Shown here: positions 24,101 through 31,698 of the stretch, piece by piece
How positions within the stretch are numbered: position 1 is the first letter of the stretch
Layout of the letters: each line of letters starts with the position of its first letter
Virus record (IMG/VR): IMGVR_UViG_3300032242_002082
Span: 1-31,698 of that record
DNA: 31,698 nt
Source of the DNA: a virus
Direction: 5' to 3' (one strand)
Made by a program: the position numbers and the translations under genes
Notes under the pieces: generated by a model
Databases searched by the model: none
What the model saw: only the letters and a program-made list of their open reading frames with translations
What the model was told of the DNA's origin: nothing

Positions 24101-27100
24101 TTAATAAAAGAACCTTGCTTATTTTTAAAAATAGGTGTTAGTGGTTGATTTTTAAGAATGTTAGTAACTATGTTTGTAACATTTTGAGATAATATTTTTG
24201 AAGTTATACCATTTGTAACGCTATACATTTCAAGATTATAATCAGTTTTTTTATTTGAAGCTTGTGATTGTGCAATACCTACATAGTAATATGTGCCATA
24301 AATACTGTTTGATCCGTCTACAGAAATGTTAAATATCAAACCGCTTGTTACTGAACTTTTTAAATCTGATAATTTAAAGTTAACTGAATAAGTATTGTAT
24401 CCTTCATCAAAATTATTTGCAGGGTAAACTACAGACATAGCATTTGCAGAAAATGGTACTTGAGCTGCTCCACTTGATAGATTAATAGAACAAGGGCTTT
24501 TTACACTTAATGTGTTGCCAGAAATAGTTGCAAACTTAAACTTAGTTGCAAACCCATTTGCATCTTTCATTACAAGGTGCTGTTTAGCGGGAGTACCAAA
24601 TAGACCACGTTCTACATTTAAAAATCTGCCAGTAAATGTTTGCTGCACATTTGTAGTTTTATTAATACTATAAAAGTAACTTGTAGCATCTGTAAGGTCA
24701 TTTGCACTTGTAGCTGCTATAGTATATGGAGGAGTTGAAGGATTATCTAAATTAGTATAAACTACTTCTTTGTCTCCCGTTGAAATGATTTCTCCTTCAA
24801 TAATTGCATAGCTATTGTGATCAGCTGGCATAGTATAAAATTGATCATTAAAATCTTGTCTATTAATTAAATAATAATTTTGTGAAAGAGTTAAAATATC
24901 ATTTGCTAAATAATTATACGGGCAAACATCATCGGATTCTTGTGACCAAACTGGGGTTGGAGCTACGTTAAATACGCTTGTAATATTAGAAGTATTGGAT
25001 AGGGTTGTTGGAGAAGCTTTAATTTGAGGTGCTCTGTACTTCATAACAAGCTTACCAATTTTTGTTTTAATGCTTTCTGTATATGTGTCAACAATAATGC
25101 TGCTATCATCTATAGGGTATAAAGAATTATTGTTTGTAATAATTTGATTTAAATTAGAAAACCTTAAAACACCATATTCATCAACATACGAGCCTATTTG
25201 ATAAGCCATAAATGCTTCTCTTAAAATATCATAAACCGTTTTACTTGCTGAATCTGCAAAGAAATAATTAACATGTAATGCTTGGTTATTATCTTTTAAA
25301 ACACTATAAAGCTCATCATAGTTATAATCTGTAAATCCAGAAAAATCCATAATGTTTGTAAATATATTAACAAGGCTTTGTGATTTAGAAACATAATCTA
25401 CAACTGGAACGGTTTGCAAAAATTTAACAATGTCAAATAGGTTAACTTTAGTTGTTTTGATATCTACGTTTTCCCACGTATCAGTATAGAAAACGCCACC
25501 TGGGATTATTCTGTTTACGACATTTGTTTCTGTTTTAAGATAATCACTAGGAATATAATAATTGATATAAAACTTAACATTTCTTACAAGCATATTTCTA
25601 AGTGGAGATACAAAAGTTTTATCATCATTTGCTATTGTTGAAAAGATTGAGAATGGAGCGTTGTTGGGTCCAGCAATTGGTATATTGCTTAAATTAATTG
25701 TTGCGGAGTTTGCTGATACTGAAGATAAAGGAAGTGGTGTTGACTTGTTATCAAGCTCTTTAATTACATCCAAATTTTCAACAAAGCTTGAAAGGTCAAG
25801 CTCAAGTCTTGGAGAAATCTCAATAACCTGAAGTCTTTTAAACTCGGACAAAACTGTGTCTTTATTAGATCTGTTATACGACATGCTATTATATCCGCTA
25901 ATAACGGTTGCAGACAATTGAGTAAATACAATCTTGCTAATCTTTTGTGATTTAGTAATCTTGCCATCTGAGCCAATCGTTGGCACAGCACTTGAAGATT
26001 CTGACCAAGCCCACTTGTTAGTTGACCATACAGAGTTGCCTTGATAATAAAGAATACAGATTCCAGCATCTGAAATATTGTTTGGAGTGATATTGATTGG
26101 CGGGAGAACCGTTGATCCATTAGATAGTTGCAATGTTCCTGTAGGCTTAGATTGGCTTACATTAAACTTTAGTACAATCTTGTTGATATCTAATACCTGC
26201 TCGTATACAGCTCCTATTGAAGTTGCCCCGTTTGTTTTTTCAGAAACAAAATACTTATACTTTGAAAATGGCGATATGTTTCCATTCTTGTAAAGAGGAT
26301 TAGAGTTTGCTGAAAACAAAGTTGCTGGTGAATATGTTGCTGGACTAACTGGCATAGTCTTATTCCAGGAAGTGTTGTATGTGCTTACAGTTCTTGATGG
26401 GAAAGAAATGTTAGTATTGCCTGGAGACACATAGCTCTCGCCTGGTCTAAAGTAAGTAAATGGGCTTTTTGTATCCCAAAGGTTTCCGTATGTGTAATCA
26501 AAAAATGTAATTTGATACACAGCAATGTTACAAACTTCAATACCCCATACGCCTGTTTGGTTTAAGGTTGTATTAACAAAATCAATAGTTAGATCTAAAT
26601 GATCATAAGAAGGGTATGAGCCATTTGGGTTTACGCCTACAACAAGTTCAACCTTTTGCCAATCAAAGTTATCTACCTTATTAAAGGTACTGCCGTATGC
26701 TTGTGAATAATCATTACTTACTTGAGTAGACAAATTAATAATATTGCTATCTAATGATCTTACATAAAAAACAATCTTATATGAATTTGGACCAGAAGGT
26801 AGCTGTGTTAACGGGAGCTTTGCAACACCTTCAAAATTTTCTCGTGTATAGATATTTGTTGCATTAATTGTAAATTTTGTAGAGTTCAAGCCATTGATAG
26901 CTGTTGATGCTTTGCCATTTTGACCTGAAGTAATTACTGAGTTAGAAGAACTCCAAGAGCTTTGGTTATTATATTTATTATCTCCTGTACCAGAGAACGT
27001 TGCAAATGGAGCATACAAAACGTTATAATTCCATTCGGCTGAAACCAAAGGAAGTAATTGTGTTGCGGGTTTTTTAAAATAATTTTGTACATTTGTGCTA

Positions 27101-27111
27101 GCACTTAGCAT
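21178..27111 (-). CDS. Giant tail hub / tail-tip protein with lectin, TIG and FN3 domains
   Basis: A 1977-residue minor tail protein placed second after the tape measure gene, the usual place for the hub (Tal-like) protein. Residues about 1-540 hold sugar-binding-like beta domains. Residues about 540-690 (KVNLFDIVKFLQTV, YDILREAFMAYQIGSYVDEY, GVLRFSNL) resemble the domain that builds the central tail hub. About 890-1070 look like a LamG/concanavalin sandwich. A TIG/IPT Ig-like domain lies near 1330-1420 (SPSHGSTLGGTVITIENGTG), then three to four FN3-like domains to about 1900. No peptidase or glycosidase motif is evident. The likely job is to close the tail tube and contact the host surface. 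GGAG precedes ATG by about 8 bases. Confidence 0.78.
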   Translation of the reverse strand: MLSASTNVQNYFKKPATQLLPLVSAEWNYNVLYAPFATFSGTGDNKYNNQSSWSSSNSVITSGQNGKASTAINGLNSTKFTINATNIYTRENFEGVAKLPLTQLPSGPNSYKIVFYVRSLDSNIINLSTQVSNDYSQAYGSTFNKVDNFDWQKVELVVGVNPNGSYPSYDHLDLTIDFVNTTLNQTGVWGIEVCNIAVYQITFFDYTYGNLWDTKSPFTYFRPGESYVSPGNTNISFPSRTVSTYNTSWNKTMPVSPATYSPATLFSANSNPLYKNGNISPFSKYKYFVSEKTNGATSIGAVYEQVLDINKIVLKFNVSQSKPTGTLQLSNGSTVLPPINITPNNISDAGICILYYQGNSVWSTNKWAWSESSSAVPTIGSDGKITKSQKISKIVFTQLSATVISGYNSMSYNRSNKDTVLSEFKRLQVIEISPRLELDLSSFVENLDVIKELDNKSTPLPLSSVSANSATINLSNIPIAGPNNAPFSIFSTIANDDKTFVSPLRNMLVRNVKFYINYYIPSDYLKTETNVVNRIIPGGVFYTDTWENVDIKTTKVNLFDIVKFLQTVPVVDYVSKSQSLVNIFTNIMDFSGFTDYNYDELYSVLKDNNQALHVNYFFADSASKTVYDILREAFMAYQIGSYVDEYGVLRFSNLNQIITNNNSLYPIDDSSIIVDTYTESIKTKIGKLVMKYRAPQIKASPTTLSNTSNITSVFNVAPTPVWSQESDDVCPYNYLANDILTLSQNYYLINRQDFNDQFYTMPADHNSYAIIEGEIISTGDKEVVYTNLDNPSTPPYTIAATSANDLTDATSYFYSINKTTNVQQTFTGRFLNVERGLFGTPAKQHLVMKDANGFATKFKFATISGNTLSVKSPCSINLSSGAAQVPFSANAMSVVYPANNFDEGYNTYSVNFKLSDLKSSVTSGLIFNISVDGSNSIYGTYYYVGIAQSQASNKKTDYNLEMYSVTNGITSKILSQNVTNIVTNILKNQPLTPIFKNKQGSFINLKLVYQADSVLVYIQDKRVLSTNPGVGYKGLAGTKFGFFVKGTNTTSSNSELAEIYACESVLDNTFKYHFTSQKFLDALVAGKNIKEKFTMIQTAPQIIGLNMYDVQAQTSPSLGAEFFEIRYDISYNTNITPSSTNSTAHIVTAPGSSLSYSTVINSGYRLKFAVANNTNHSVWTKSNATTKRIVQAGLAVLSRNPIYLSEQQTAERILNPQNVNEVIEVQSDWIQSKKVANNLMGVIARSSDSFSKDISVSLFGDPLIQIGDVITLTHNYKNIKGIKFFVHSVKQTLKDGLTTQIMMNEIAYTGDPVVSLPSNFPKGTASSGYTNVLSASPSHGSTLGGTVITIENGTGFTQQNVTSVTFTDSSGNTANGSYITVLDSTRLTVQSSAHTLGFVDISVVSNGVTYTTAGANAFEYLEESVVLPSVSPQVVADSLNPYTNLRDIDIDWISVSSLENAYKYSFSDGSQGTVKYVDTGIYKLPITGLTDGQTYTYTIQTLELDGSGKVLASSDIVSGSYTVGSGNTPDPNGAPEITAEAIKNASNDVTVKITVTNGTADTYNYKYYDGTSGLPYEVHQSHTNTYTALGAYFPFDNNWFIEVYATNNGTLSNAVVIRYSDIQLGDSFKPPAITKPALPAIQTVNGVSQGNGQSTANVLITQDTSSYPPTSYTFTFLPGRNGSPNETVTVSTLPPVSNGTLTFTFDGFTDGTSYIIKAIATNAAGNSLESQIPFKINSSGHVVSNVNLSDNLTLTWTGDPYFLGYDVVYTPDDGSAPLKPYTVGISTGTTYKRLVNGSYVTISTDGINFTDHIASGKFNPGVTVTATIIPLKAGIAGDSVDSNPVTVPAGGGFTTPIGVYTQVYAQDNHQYIPSGAIKHETGGSFFWTPAASVQPSGSVASWNWRWNFYHGKSSPSGTPTSTGIKSPTGQSIPSNNEFYIETGYTGVNCLEIYMEILGTDGNTYFGPKSYAGNVIFH

Positions 27112-27112
27112 T

Positions 27113-27697
27113 TTAAATCTCCGTAAATTCTATATCTAAGTTTACTAAGTCATATCCCGTGCTTGCAGTTCCTGTAGTACGATATCTTCTTTTAACAATG
27201 TCATATGTAAAAGTAGTCATAAAAGCATTGTATACTGAATAGGAACCATCTGTGCTATTAGAATCTTTATATGTAGTTTTATCTGGGGCTACTCCCAATG
27301 CTGGTATCTGTTCTTGTGCATGCATAATCTTTATCCATACTGGGTAAAAGTTATTACCTTCATAGAAAGCTTTAATCCATGCTGCTGCATGTGCGTAACC
27401 ACTATCTCCCAGCCCCTGGTCTTTAAAGTTAGGCAGGTAATCTACTAGGTTTTGATCCAATGTAGGGAAGTCTTTCCATGAGGTTTTAATCTTAAACTTT
27501 CTAGCAACCACATATTTTCTCAAAGTACCATTTGCCATACGTTGCGAATTTTCCACAAGCTCATAGTTAATGCTAATAGGTTCTCTATTATGATCGCTTA
27601 ATCTATACCATACCATTTGGGCAGGATCACTTGTTGCTAACCCACCTGAAGTGTAACCTAAAGAGACTTGGACCCCTGTTGGGATTGGACCTATCAT
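27113..27697 (-). CDS. Distal tail (Dit-like) minor tail protein
   Basis: A 194-residue protein directly after the tape measure segment, where siphophages place the distal tail protein. The body starts with ISINYELVENSQRMANGTLR, then KYVVARKFKIKTSWKDFPTL, a strand pattern seen in tail tube and Dit beta-sandwich proteins. No long C-terminal carbohydrate domain is present. It would form the ring joining the tail tube to the hub. The start overlaps the upstream stop as TAATG, and AGGAGG lies 11 bases before it. A tail-tube-related protein of another class is the alternative. Confidence 0.6.
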   Translation of the reverse strand: MIGPIPTGVQVSLGYTSGGLATSDPAQMVWYRLSDHNREPISINYELVENSQRMANGTLRKYVVARKFKIKTSWKDFPTLDQNLVDYLPNFKDQGLGDSGYAHAAAWIKAFYEGNNFYPVWIKIMHAQEQIPALGVAPDKTTYKDSNSTDGSYSVYNAFMTTFTYDIVKRRYRTTGTASTGYDLVNLDIEFTEI

Positions 27698-28206
27698 TAT
27701 ATGCTAATCCTCCTGTTAGTCTCTACCATGCGTTGTGTACGTTGAATTTGGGCGGTTACGAGATCCGCAATACCTTGTGCTTCTTCATTATTTACAGTAA
27801 CATTAATATTATATGTACTACCACCCATTGTACCACTAGATGGGGCAGTAAATGAATTTTGAGCAGCAACTGGGAACTTAGGATTAAATGTTCCTTGATT
27901 AATTGAATTCATAAATCCTACGCCATACTTAGCAACAGATGCTGCACGAGTTACATATTCACCATTTGAAAGCATTGCTGGAATTGAATCTGAGGTCCAA
28001 GAACCTGCACCCATTACGCTTCCACCGCCTGCATATGTAATTACACTATTTCCATCTGTGCTGCCAACTGGTGATGCAAACCACTGACCTGCTGGTGTTT
28101 TTAAATTATTTGGAGCAAATACTAAACCGCTATCCAAATATATATAACCAGTTTTTGGATCTTTGTACATACCAGGAACTGAAGGTCTTCCTGCAAAAGC
28201 TGGCAA
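27697..28206 (-). CDS. C-terminal segment of the tape measure protein, after an in-frame stop
   Basis: The 169 residues from TTG at 28206 include SDSIPAMLSNGEYVTRAASV and KYGVGFMNSINQG, a standard C-terminal motif of tape measure proteins, then a helical end (EAQGIADLVTAQIQRTQRMV). The frame is open from the tape measure TGA (28405) with 66 more sense codons (28207-28404) that contain no ATG and read as the same glycine/proline-rich linker (GGGSGGIKPYYPKPGEKGYN). Only a weak AGGT lies before the TTG. So this looks like part of the tape measure protein, made by stop read-through, by weak re-initiation, or interrupted by a mutation or sequencing error. Confidence 0.65.
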   Translation of the reverse strand: MPAFAGRPSVPGMYKDPKTGYIYLDSGLVFAPNNLKTPAGQWFASPVGSTDGNSVITYAGGGSVMGAGSWTSDSIPAMLSNGEYVTRAASVAKYGVGFMNSINQGTFNPKFPVAAQNSFTAPSSGTMGGSTYNINVTVNNEEAQGIADLVTAQIQRTQRMVETNRRISI

Positions 28207-28404
28207 ACTTTGACCTGGTTTGTATGATGGATTATGAATTGCTTTTAATTTACCTGCAGGATCATTTGGAATATTTTGTGCAGCTTCTGGTGAAACTGGA
28301 TTTCCGTGTGAATCTTTATACTGAGGTATTCCTGCAGGATTATATCCTTTTTCTCCTGGTTTTGGATAATAAGGTTTAATTCCTCCTGATCCTCCGCCTG
28401 CTAC

Positions 28405-28407
28405 TCA
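28405..28407 (-). other. In-frame TGA within the tape measure reading frame
   Basis: The codons read GGT GGT AAC GTT ACG TGA GTA GCA GGC GGA; the frame is open on both sides. TGA is a normal stop elsewhere in the window (recA, helicase, primase and Cas4-like genes), so global recoding is excluded. A 10-base palindrome GTAACGTTAC (28409-28418) lies just before the stop. Confidence 0.85.
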
Positions 28408-31400
28408 CGTAACGTTACCACCACCTACTGCTGGTCCTTTAGTAATTGCATCTGAAAGGTTTTGGATTTTTGTTCCAAGTGTTGTTATTGAGCTAGATAA
28501 TCCTGACGCTGCTTCTTGTAACGTTGCTATTTGTGATCCGTAAGCATCTGATTGTTCTTGTAAAGAATTTGTTTTACCTTGATTTGCAAAATCAACTGAA
28601 TTAGCAATTTGTTCTTGTTGTAATTGTGATGCTTTTAGAAAATCTCCGCTTGCTTGAGCCATTCGTATTTGATTACTAATATCAGATTGAGAAAGTCTAT
28701 ACTGTTCTTGTCTTTGTATTTCTGAAGTAATGTCACGTTGTGTTTTTAACTCAGCATCTATTACTTTCTTTTTCTTTTCTAAAGCTTTAATCTGAGCATT
28801 AGTGTTGTCAAGTTGACCTTGTGTGGCTGTTTGTTGGGCTTTTAATGGAGCAGTTGCTTTATTAATTTTAGCAAACATATCATCAATTTGCTTGTTAATT
28901 GTTTTCATATCTCCTGGTCCACCAGAAACATCTACAACAGCACCAGACTTATAGAGGGTAAGAATTTTAACAATATCTGCTAGTTTATATCCCATAGCAG
29001 CAAGTTTTGCCACAAGTGTTTCATCAGCAACGCTATGTAAACCAGCTGCAAATTCTGCAATAGCTGGTCCAGAATTTTGTGCAGAATTTTGAATGCCTTT
29101 AATAATAGTGTTGAATGTATCTAAACTTGTTGTATTTTCAGCAGATGCAGTAATTTGACCAATAACGTCTCTAAGGTTTCCTTTTGTTGCAGCCTCATTA
29201 AGTGATTGAACAATACCATCAATCTGAGATTTAACAGGGTTTACTGTTCCAATTAATGAAGTTTTTCCTGATGCTGCTAATATAAGATTAACAAATTCTT
29301 TTGCTTTTGATGGATCTAAATTTCCAATTGCTACCTGCATATTTACAAATTCTTGTGCAAGTTTTGAAGCAGCTCCAGAATCTGAAGTTTCTTTAATATT
29401 TTTAACTACAAGGGTTAATGGGTTATCTGCAGGTAGACCCTTAATCATGCTAAGGAATTTATCAAGTTGTGCATTAACTGCTTGATATTGTGTAGATAGC
29501 CCAGCTATTGGTTTAAATAATCCAGACTCTTGATACTGTATATCTTTAATATGATTTGCAACATCTACAGCAGTTTTGCCATAAAATTGTGCTGCAGCAG
29601 ATGATGCAGTCCATGTAGCCTTAGACATTGCCTCATGTTCTTTTTCTATCTTCATTAGATGTTGGATGCCAGTTACTGCAAATCCCGCCAAAGCTGCACC
29701 AGCAATAAGTTCTGGGTTTCCAGTCATAGCCATAGTTGATCCCCATGACATAGCAGAAGAAAGTTCCCCACCAACGCCTGGGATTTTTTTAACTGCTGGA
29801 CCTGCCATTTGTGCAACCATCATTGCACCAAAACCTAATCCTGCACCTTTACCTGCACCTAATTTAAATACTTTAGATCTTAAACCAGTTGCTGCAGTTT
29901 CGCCCAAACCAGTTGCTGCTGCCATTACGCTTGCTTCTGATTGTTCAATTCCTTGTGCAAAACCCATACCAAACATGCGACCAATCCAAAGTGTAATCTT
30001 GGATGGTGATGCTGTTTGTGTTGTTGCCTTTAATACTTTAATAGAATTATTTGCTAATGCTCTTACTCCAGCTAATGCCATAGGCATATGACTTTTTACG
30101 CCAAATGCAAATCCTTGTGCTGAAGCCCCACCCGTAAGTTCTGCTTCTTTTTCAATAATTGCTCTTTGTGCTTTTAATTCTTTTTGTATAGCGGTAAGAT
30201 TAGATTTTGATCCAATGTCTGTTAAGCTATGGTATGCGGATGGCATAGGAATTAAGCCACGTGCTTCTGCTGTTTTTGGATCCATTCTTGAAGTCATAAT
30301 TCCTTCTGCAAGCAAAGCATTTGTATAAGATTTTGCAGGCTTTAAAGATCCAGACATTACATCAGCACGAATGCTTTGTAACACTTTAGTATAAATAGTC
30401 ATTCCCAATTCTTCAATAGGTTGATTGCCTAATTTAATTCCTTCTGCAGCTTTTTCTATTTGTACAATAGCTTGTGGGCTTCCCGCTTGCTTAATCATTG
30501 CATCTCTTGCTTCATTAACTTTTTGAGCAAACATTTTCTTTTGTTCTGGGTTAGAATTTCCTTCTCCAGTAAAATCTTGTAAAGGAGAATTTTCTGCATG
30601 TATTCCTGCTTTTAAGTTTGAAAGTTCCCAAACTTTTCTAAGATCTGTTGTCCAAGTTGCTTTATTTACATGCATTATGTCTGCTTGTGTTGCATTCTTA
30701 TATTGTGACCCAGAAAGCTCAATACCAATTTGTTTAATTTCTGCTAAAACGGTGTCAATATTTTTTATTCCATTAACCCACTCTTCACCCATTACTGCTT
30801 GAGAACCATACGCTAGTGCTTCTGGTCTACCATGTTCTCTACCTTCTTTTCCTGGTTTACCTCCAAAATAAGTAGGTTTCCAGTTACCTACAGCATAATG
30901 CGGTAGGTTGTTATTCATCATAGCATTAATAAATGGAAGATTCTTCTTTGTTGTTTCTGCATCAATTACTGCCTCACCTGGGGCAAGCATAGCAGGATAT
31001 GTGTCAACTTTTCCGCTACCCGATCCTGGAACAAATCCGTTTGCAAATCCTGGCAAAGGCATTTGCTTATAACGACCTGCTGCAGCAATAATTGTTGGAG
31101 CAATTCCTGTACCTGCTCCTAATGCTGATACCATTCCTTCAATAGATATTGTTAATTCTTTAATAGCTTTTTCTAACAAACCAACTGAGCTAACATTTGA
31201 CAAAATGTCATCATTAAAAAGTTGAGAAGCATTTTGTGCTGCAATAATCTCTGGAGTAAGAAGTTGACCTAATGTTTTTCCACCTGTAGCAAGTTGTTTA
31301 ATGTTAAATGCTGTACGCATAATGTAACCTGCAAAGTTACCAATTAAACCAGTTAACATAATTACTGGTCCCGCCAAAGCAGTTACAACAGCCAAGATGC

Positions 31401-31698
31401 CTAAGAATGATTTTAGTGGTCCTGGCAAACTGTTAAATGCTTTAGCAACATGATTACCAAAATCAAGAAGTTTAGTTCCAACTTCCATAATCTTTTCGCC
31501 TACTGGAATAAGGTTTGCTTTAAATGTTTCAATGGCTCTTTGATATCTTCCAGTTACTGATTCAGTAGCAGTTTTCATTTCGTTTGCTGCAACTCCAGCA
31601 AGCTGTTGACTATTAGCATTCATTAATTCAAATGCAGTTTTTGTTTGGCTATTTGTTGCACCCAAGTTTGTAATAAGTGCTTGAATTCTTGCTTCTTG
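28405..31698 (-). CDS. Tape measure protein, N-terminus beyond the window
   Basis: At least 1097 residues, open to the right edge, so the start is not in view. The early part (AFNSLPGPLKSFLGILAVVT, then LAGPVIMLTGLIGNFAGYIM) matches the TP901-type tape measure core with a hydrophobic segment. A PAMLAPGEAVIDAETTKKN motif and, further on, SPSKITLWIGRMFGMGFAQG are tape measure hallmarks. A long coiled coil (QLDNTNAQIKALEKKKKV, then IDAELKTQRDITSEIQRQEQ) runs near the end. The protein sets tail length and is ejected with the DNA. The frame stops at TGA 28405 in a Gly-rich linker, while a typical tape measure C-terminus continues in the same frame beyond it. A ring-shaped tail assembly chaperone pair should lie upstream, off-window. 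Confidence 0.92.
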   Translation of the reverse strand, partial: QEARIQALITNLGATNSQTKTAFELMNANSQQLAGVAANEMKTATESVTGRYQRAIETFKANLIPVGEKIMEVGTKLLDFGNHVAKAFNSLPGPLKSFLGILAVVTALAGPVIMLTGLIGNFAGYIMRTAFNIKQLATGGKTLGQLLTPEIIAAQNASQLFNDDILSNVSSVGLLEKAIKELTISIEGMVSALGAGTGIAPTIIAAAGRYKQMPLPGFANGFVPGSGSGKVDTYPAMLAPGEAVIDAETTKKNLPFINAMMNNNLPHYAVGNWKPTYFGGKPGKEGREHGRPEALAYGSQAVMGEEWVNGIKNIDTVLAEIKQIGIELSGSQYKNATQADIMHVNKATWTTDLRKVWELSNLKAGIHAENSPLQDFTGEGNSNPEQKKMFAQKVNEARDAMIKQAGSPQAIVQIEKAAEGIKLGNQPIEELGMTIYTKVLQSIRADVMSGSLKPAKSYTNALLAEGIMTSRMDPKTAEARGLIPMPSAYHSLTDIGSKSNLTAIQKELKAQRAIIEKEAELTGGASAQGFAFGVKSHMPMALAGVRALANNSIKVLKATTQTASPSKITLWIGRMFGMGFAQGIEQSEASVMAAATGLGETAATGLRSKVFKLGAGKGAGLGFGAMMVAQMAGPAVKKIPGVGGELSSAMSWGSTMAMTGNPELIAGAALAGFAVTGIQHLMKIEKEHEAMSKATWTASSAAAQFYGKTAVDVANHIKDIQYQESGLFKPIAGLSTQYQAVNAQLDKFLSMIKGLPADNPLTLVVKNIKETSDSGAASKLAQEFVNMQVAIGNLDPSKAKEFVNLILAASGKTSLIGTVNPVKSQIDGIVQSLNEAATKGNLRDVIGQITASAENTTSLDTFNTIIKGIQNSAQNSGPAIAEFAAGLHSVADETLVAKLAAMGYKLADIVKILTLYKSGAVVDVSGGPGDMKTINKQIDDMFAKINKATAPLKAQQTATQGQLDNTNAQIKALEKKKKVIDAELKTQRDITSEIQRQEQYRLSQSDISNQIRMAQASGDFLKASQLQQEQIANSVDFANQGKTNSLQEQSDAYGSQIATLQEAASGLSSSITTLGTKIQNLSDAITKGPAVGGGNVT

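Noticed and set aside
28380-28430. Programmed frameshift joining the two tape measure parts
   Set aside because: Both parts are already in the same frame, and no slippery heptamer is seen; only the TGA separates them.
1-31698. Genes on the plus strand
   Set aside because: All plus-strand open frames lie opposite well-supported minus-strand genes, lack ribosome sites and have shadow-like composition.
1-31698. tRNA genes or integrase/attachment sites
   Set aside because: Gaps between genes are too short for tRNAs and no cloverleaf or recombinase motif was found.
1-31698. Alternative genetic code with TGA as a sense codon
   Set aside because: Several clear genes end with TGA at tightly coupled joins (recA, primase, helicase, Cas4-like), so TGA works as a stop.

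Overview
The window is a continuous piece of a tailed-phage genome, most likely a siphovirus with a fairly large genome. It is AT-rich, almost fully coding, and every supported gene lies on the minus strand, so the genes read from right to left. The host cannot be named from the sequence. The gene set (bacterial-type DNA polymerase III alpha, RecA, DnaB and DnaG homologues, a Cas4/RecB-like nuclease), a surface-protein repeat motif and a near-leaderless promoter ahead of recA fit an actinobacterial host best. That is inference. No integrase, lysogeny repressor, endolysin, tRNA, CRISPR array or insertion sequence was recognised.

Structural half (window end to about 13.1 kb). The tape measure protein enters from the right edge and meets an in-frame TGA at 28405-28407. 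Its usual C-terminal segment continues in the same frame for another 235 codons. Next come a Dit-like protein, a 1977-residue hub/tail-tip protein with TIG and FN3 domains, two minor tail proteins, an 1807-residue fibre ending in a self-cleaving S74 chaperone, and three small tail-tip-associated genes. A small HNH endonuclease closes this half.

Middle (about 12.8-10.4 kb). A good sigma70-type promoter (TTGACA, 18 bp, TACAAT) starts a new unit: a calcineurin-like phosphoesterase, a small membrane protein, a zinc ribbon, an HTH protein and three small unknowns that overlap into the helicase gene.

Replication and recombination half (10.4 kb to the left edge). DnaB-type helicase, an unknown 93-residue protein, DnaG-type primase, ssDNA-binding protein, DNA polymerase III alpha, two small unknowns, RecA, a string of tiny zinc-binding and nuclease-like proteins, a Cas4/RecB-like nuclease, and a RuvC-like resolvase cut by the left edge. 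Most gene joins are ATGA or TAATG overlaps, which implies long polycistronic messages with coupled translation. The few real gaps carry promoters: extended -10 boxes (TGnTATAAT) ahead of ssb, the 93-residue gene and a minor tail gene, plus a promoter so close to the start of the gene before recA that its message should be nearly leaderless. The ssb gene is set apart by its own promoter, a 5' hairpin, a very strong ribosome site and a 10-bp GCAA-loop hairpin after its end.

The best leads are the in-frame stop in the tape measure gene, the insulated ssb unit, the polymerase PHP domain that keeps its metal ligands, and the 98-bp overlap at the start of recA. I see no clear undescribed defence or counter-defence system.
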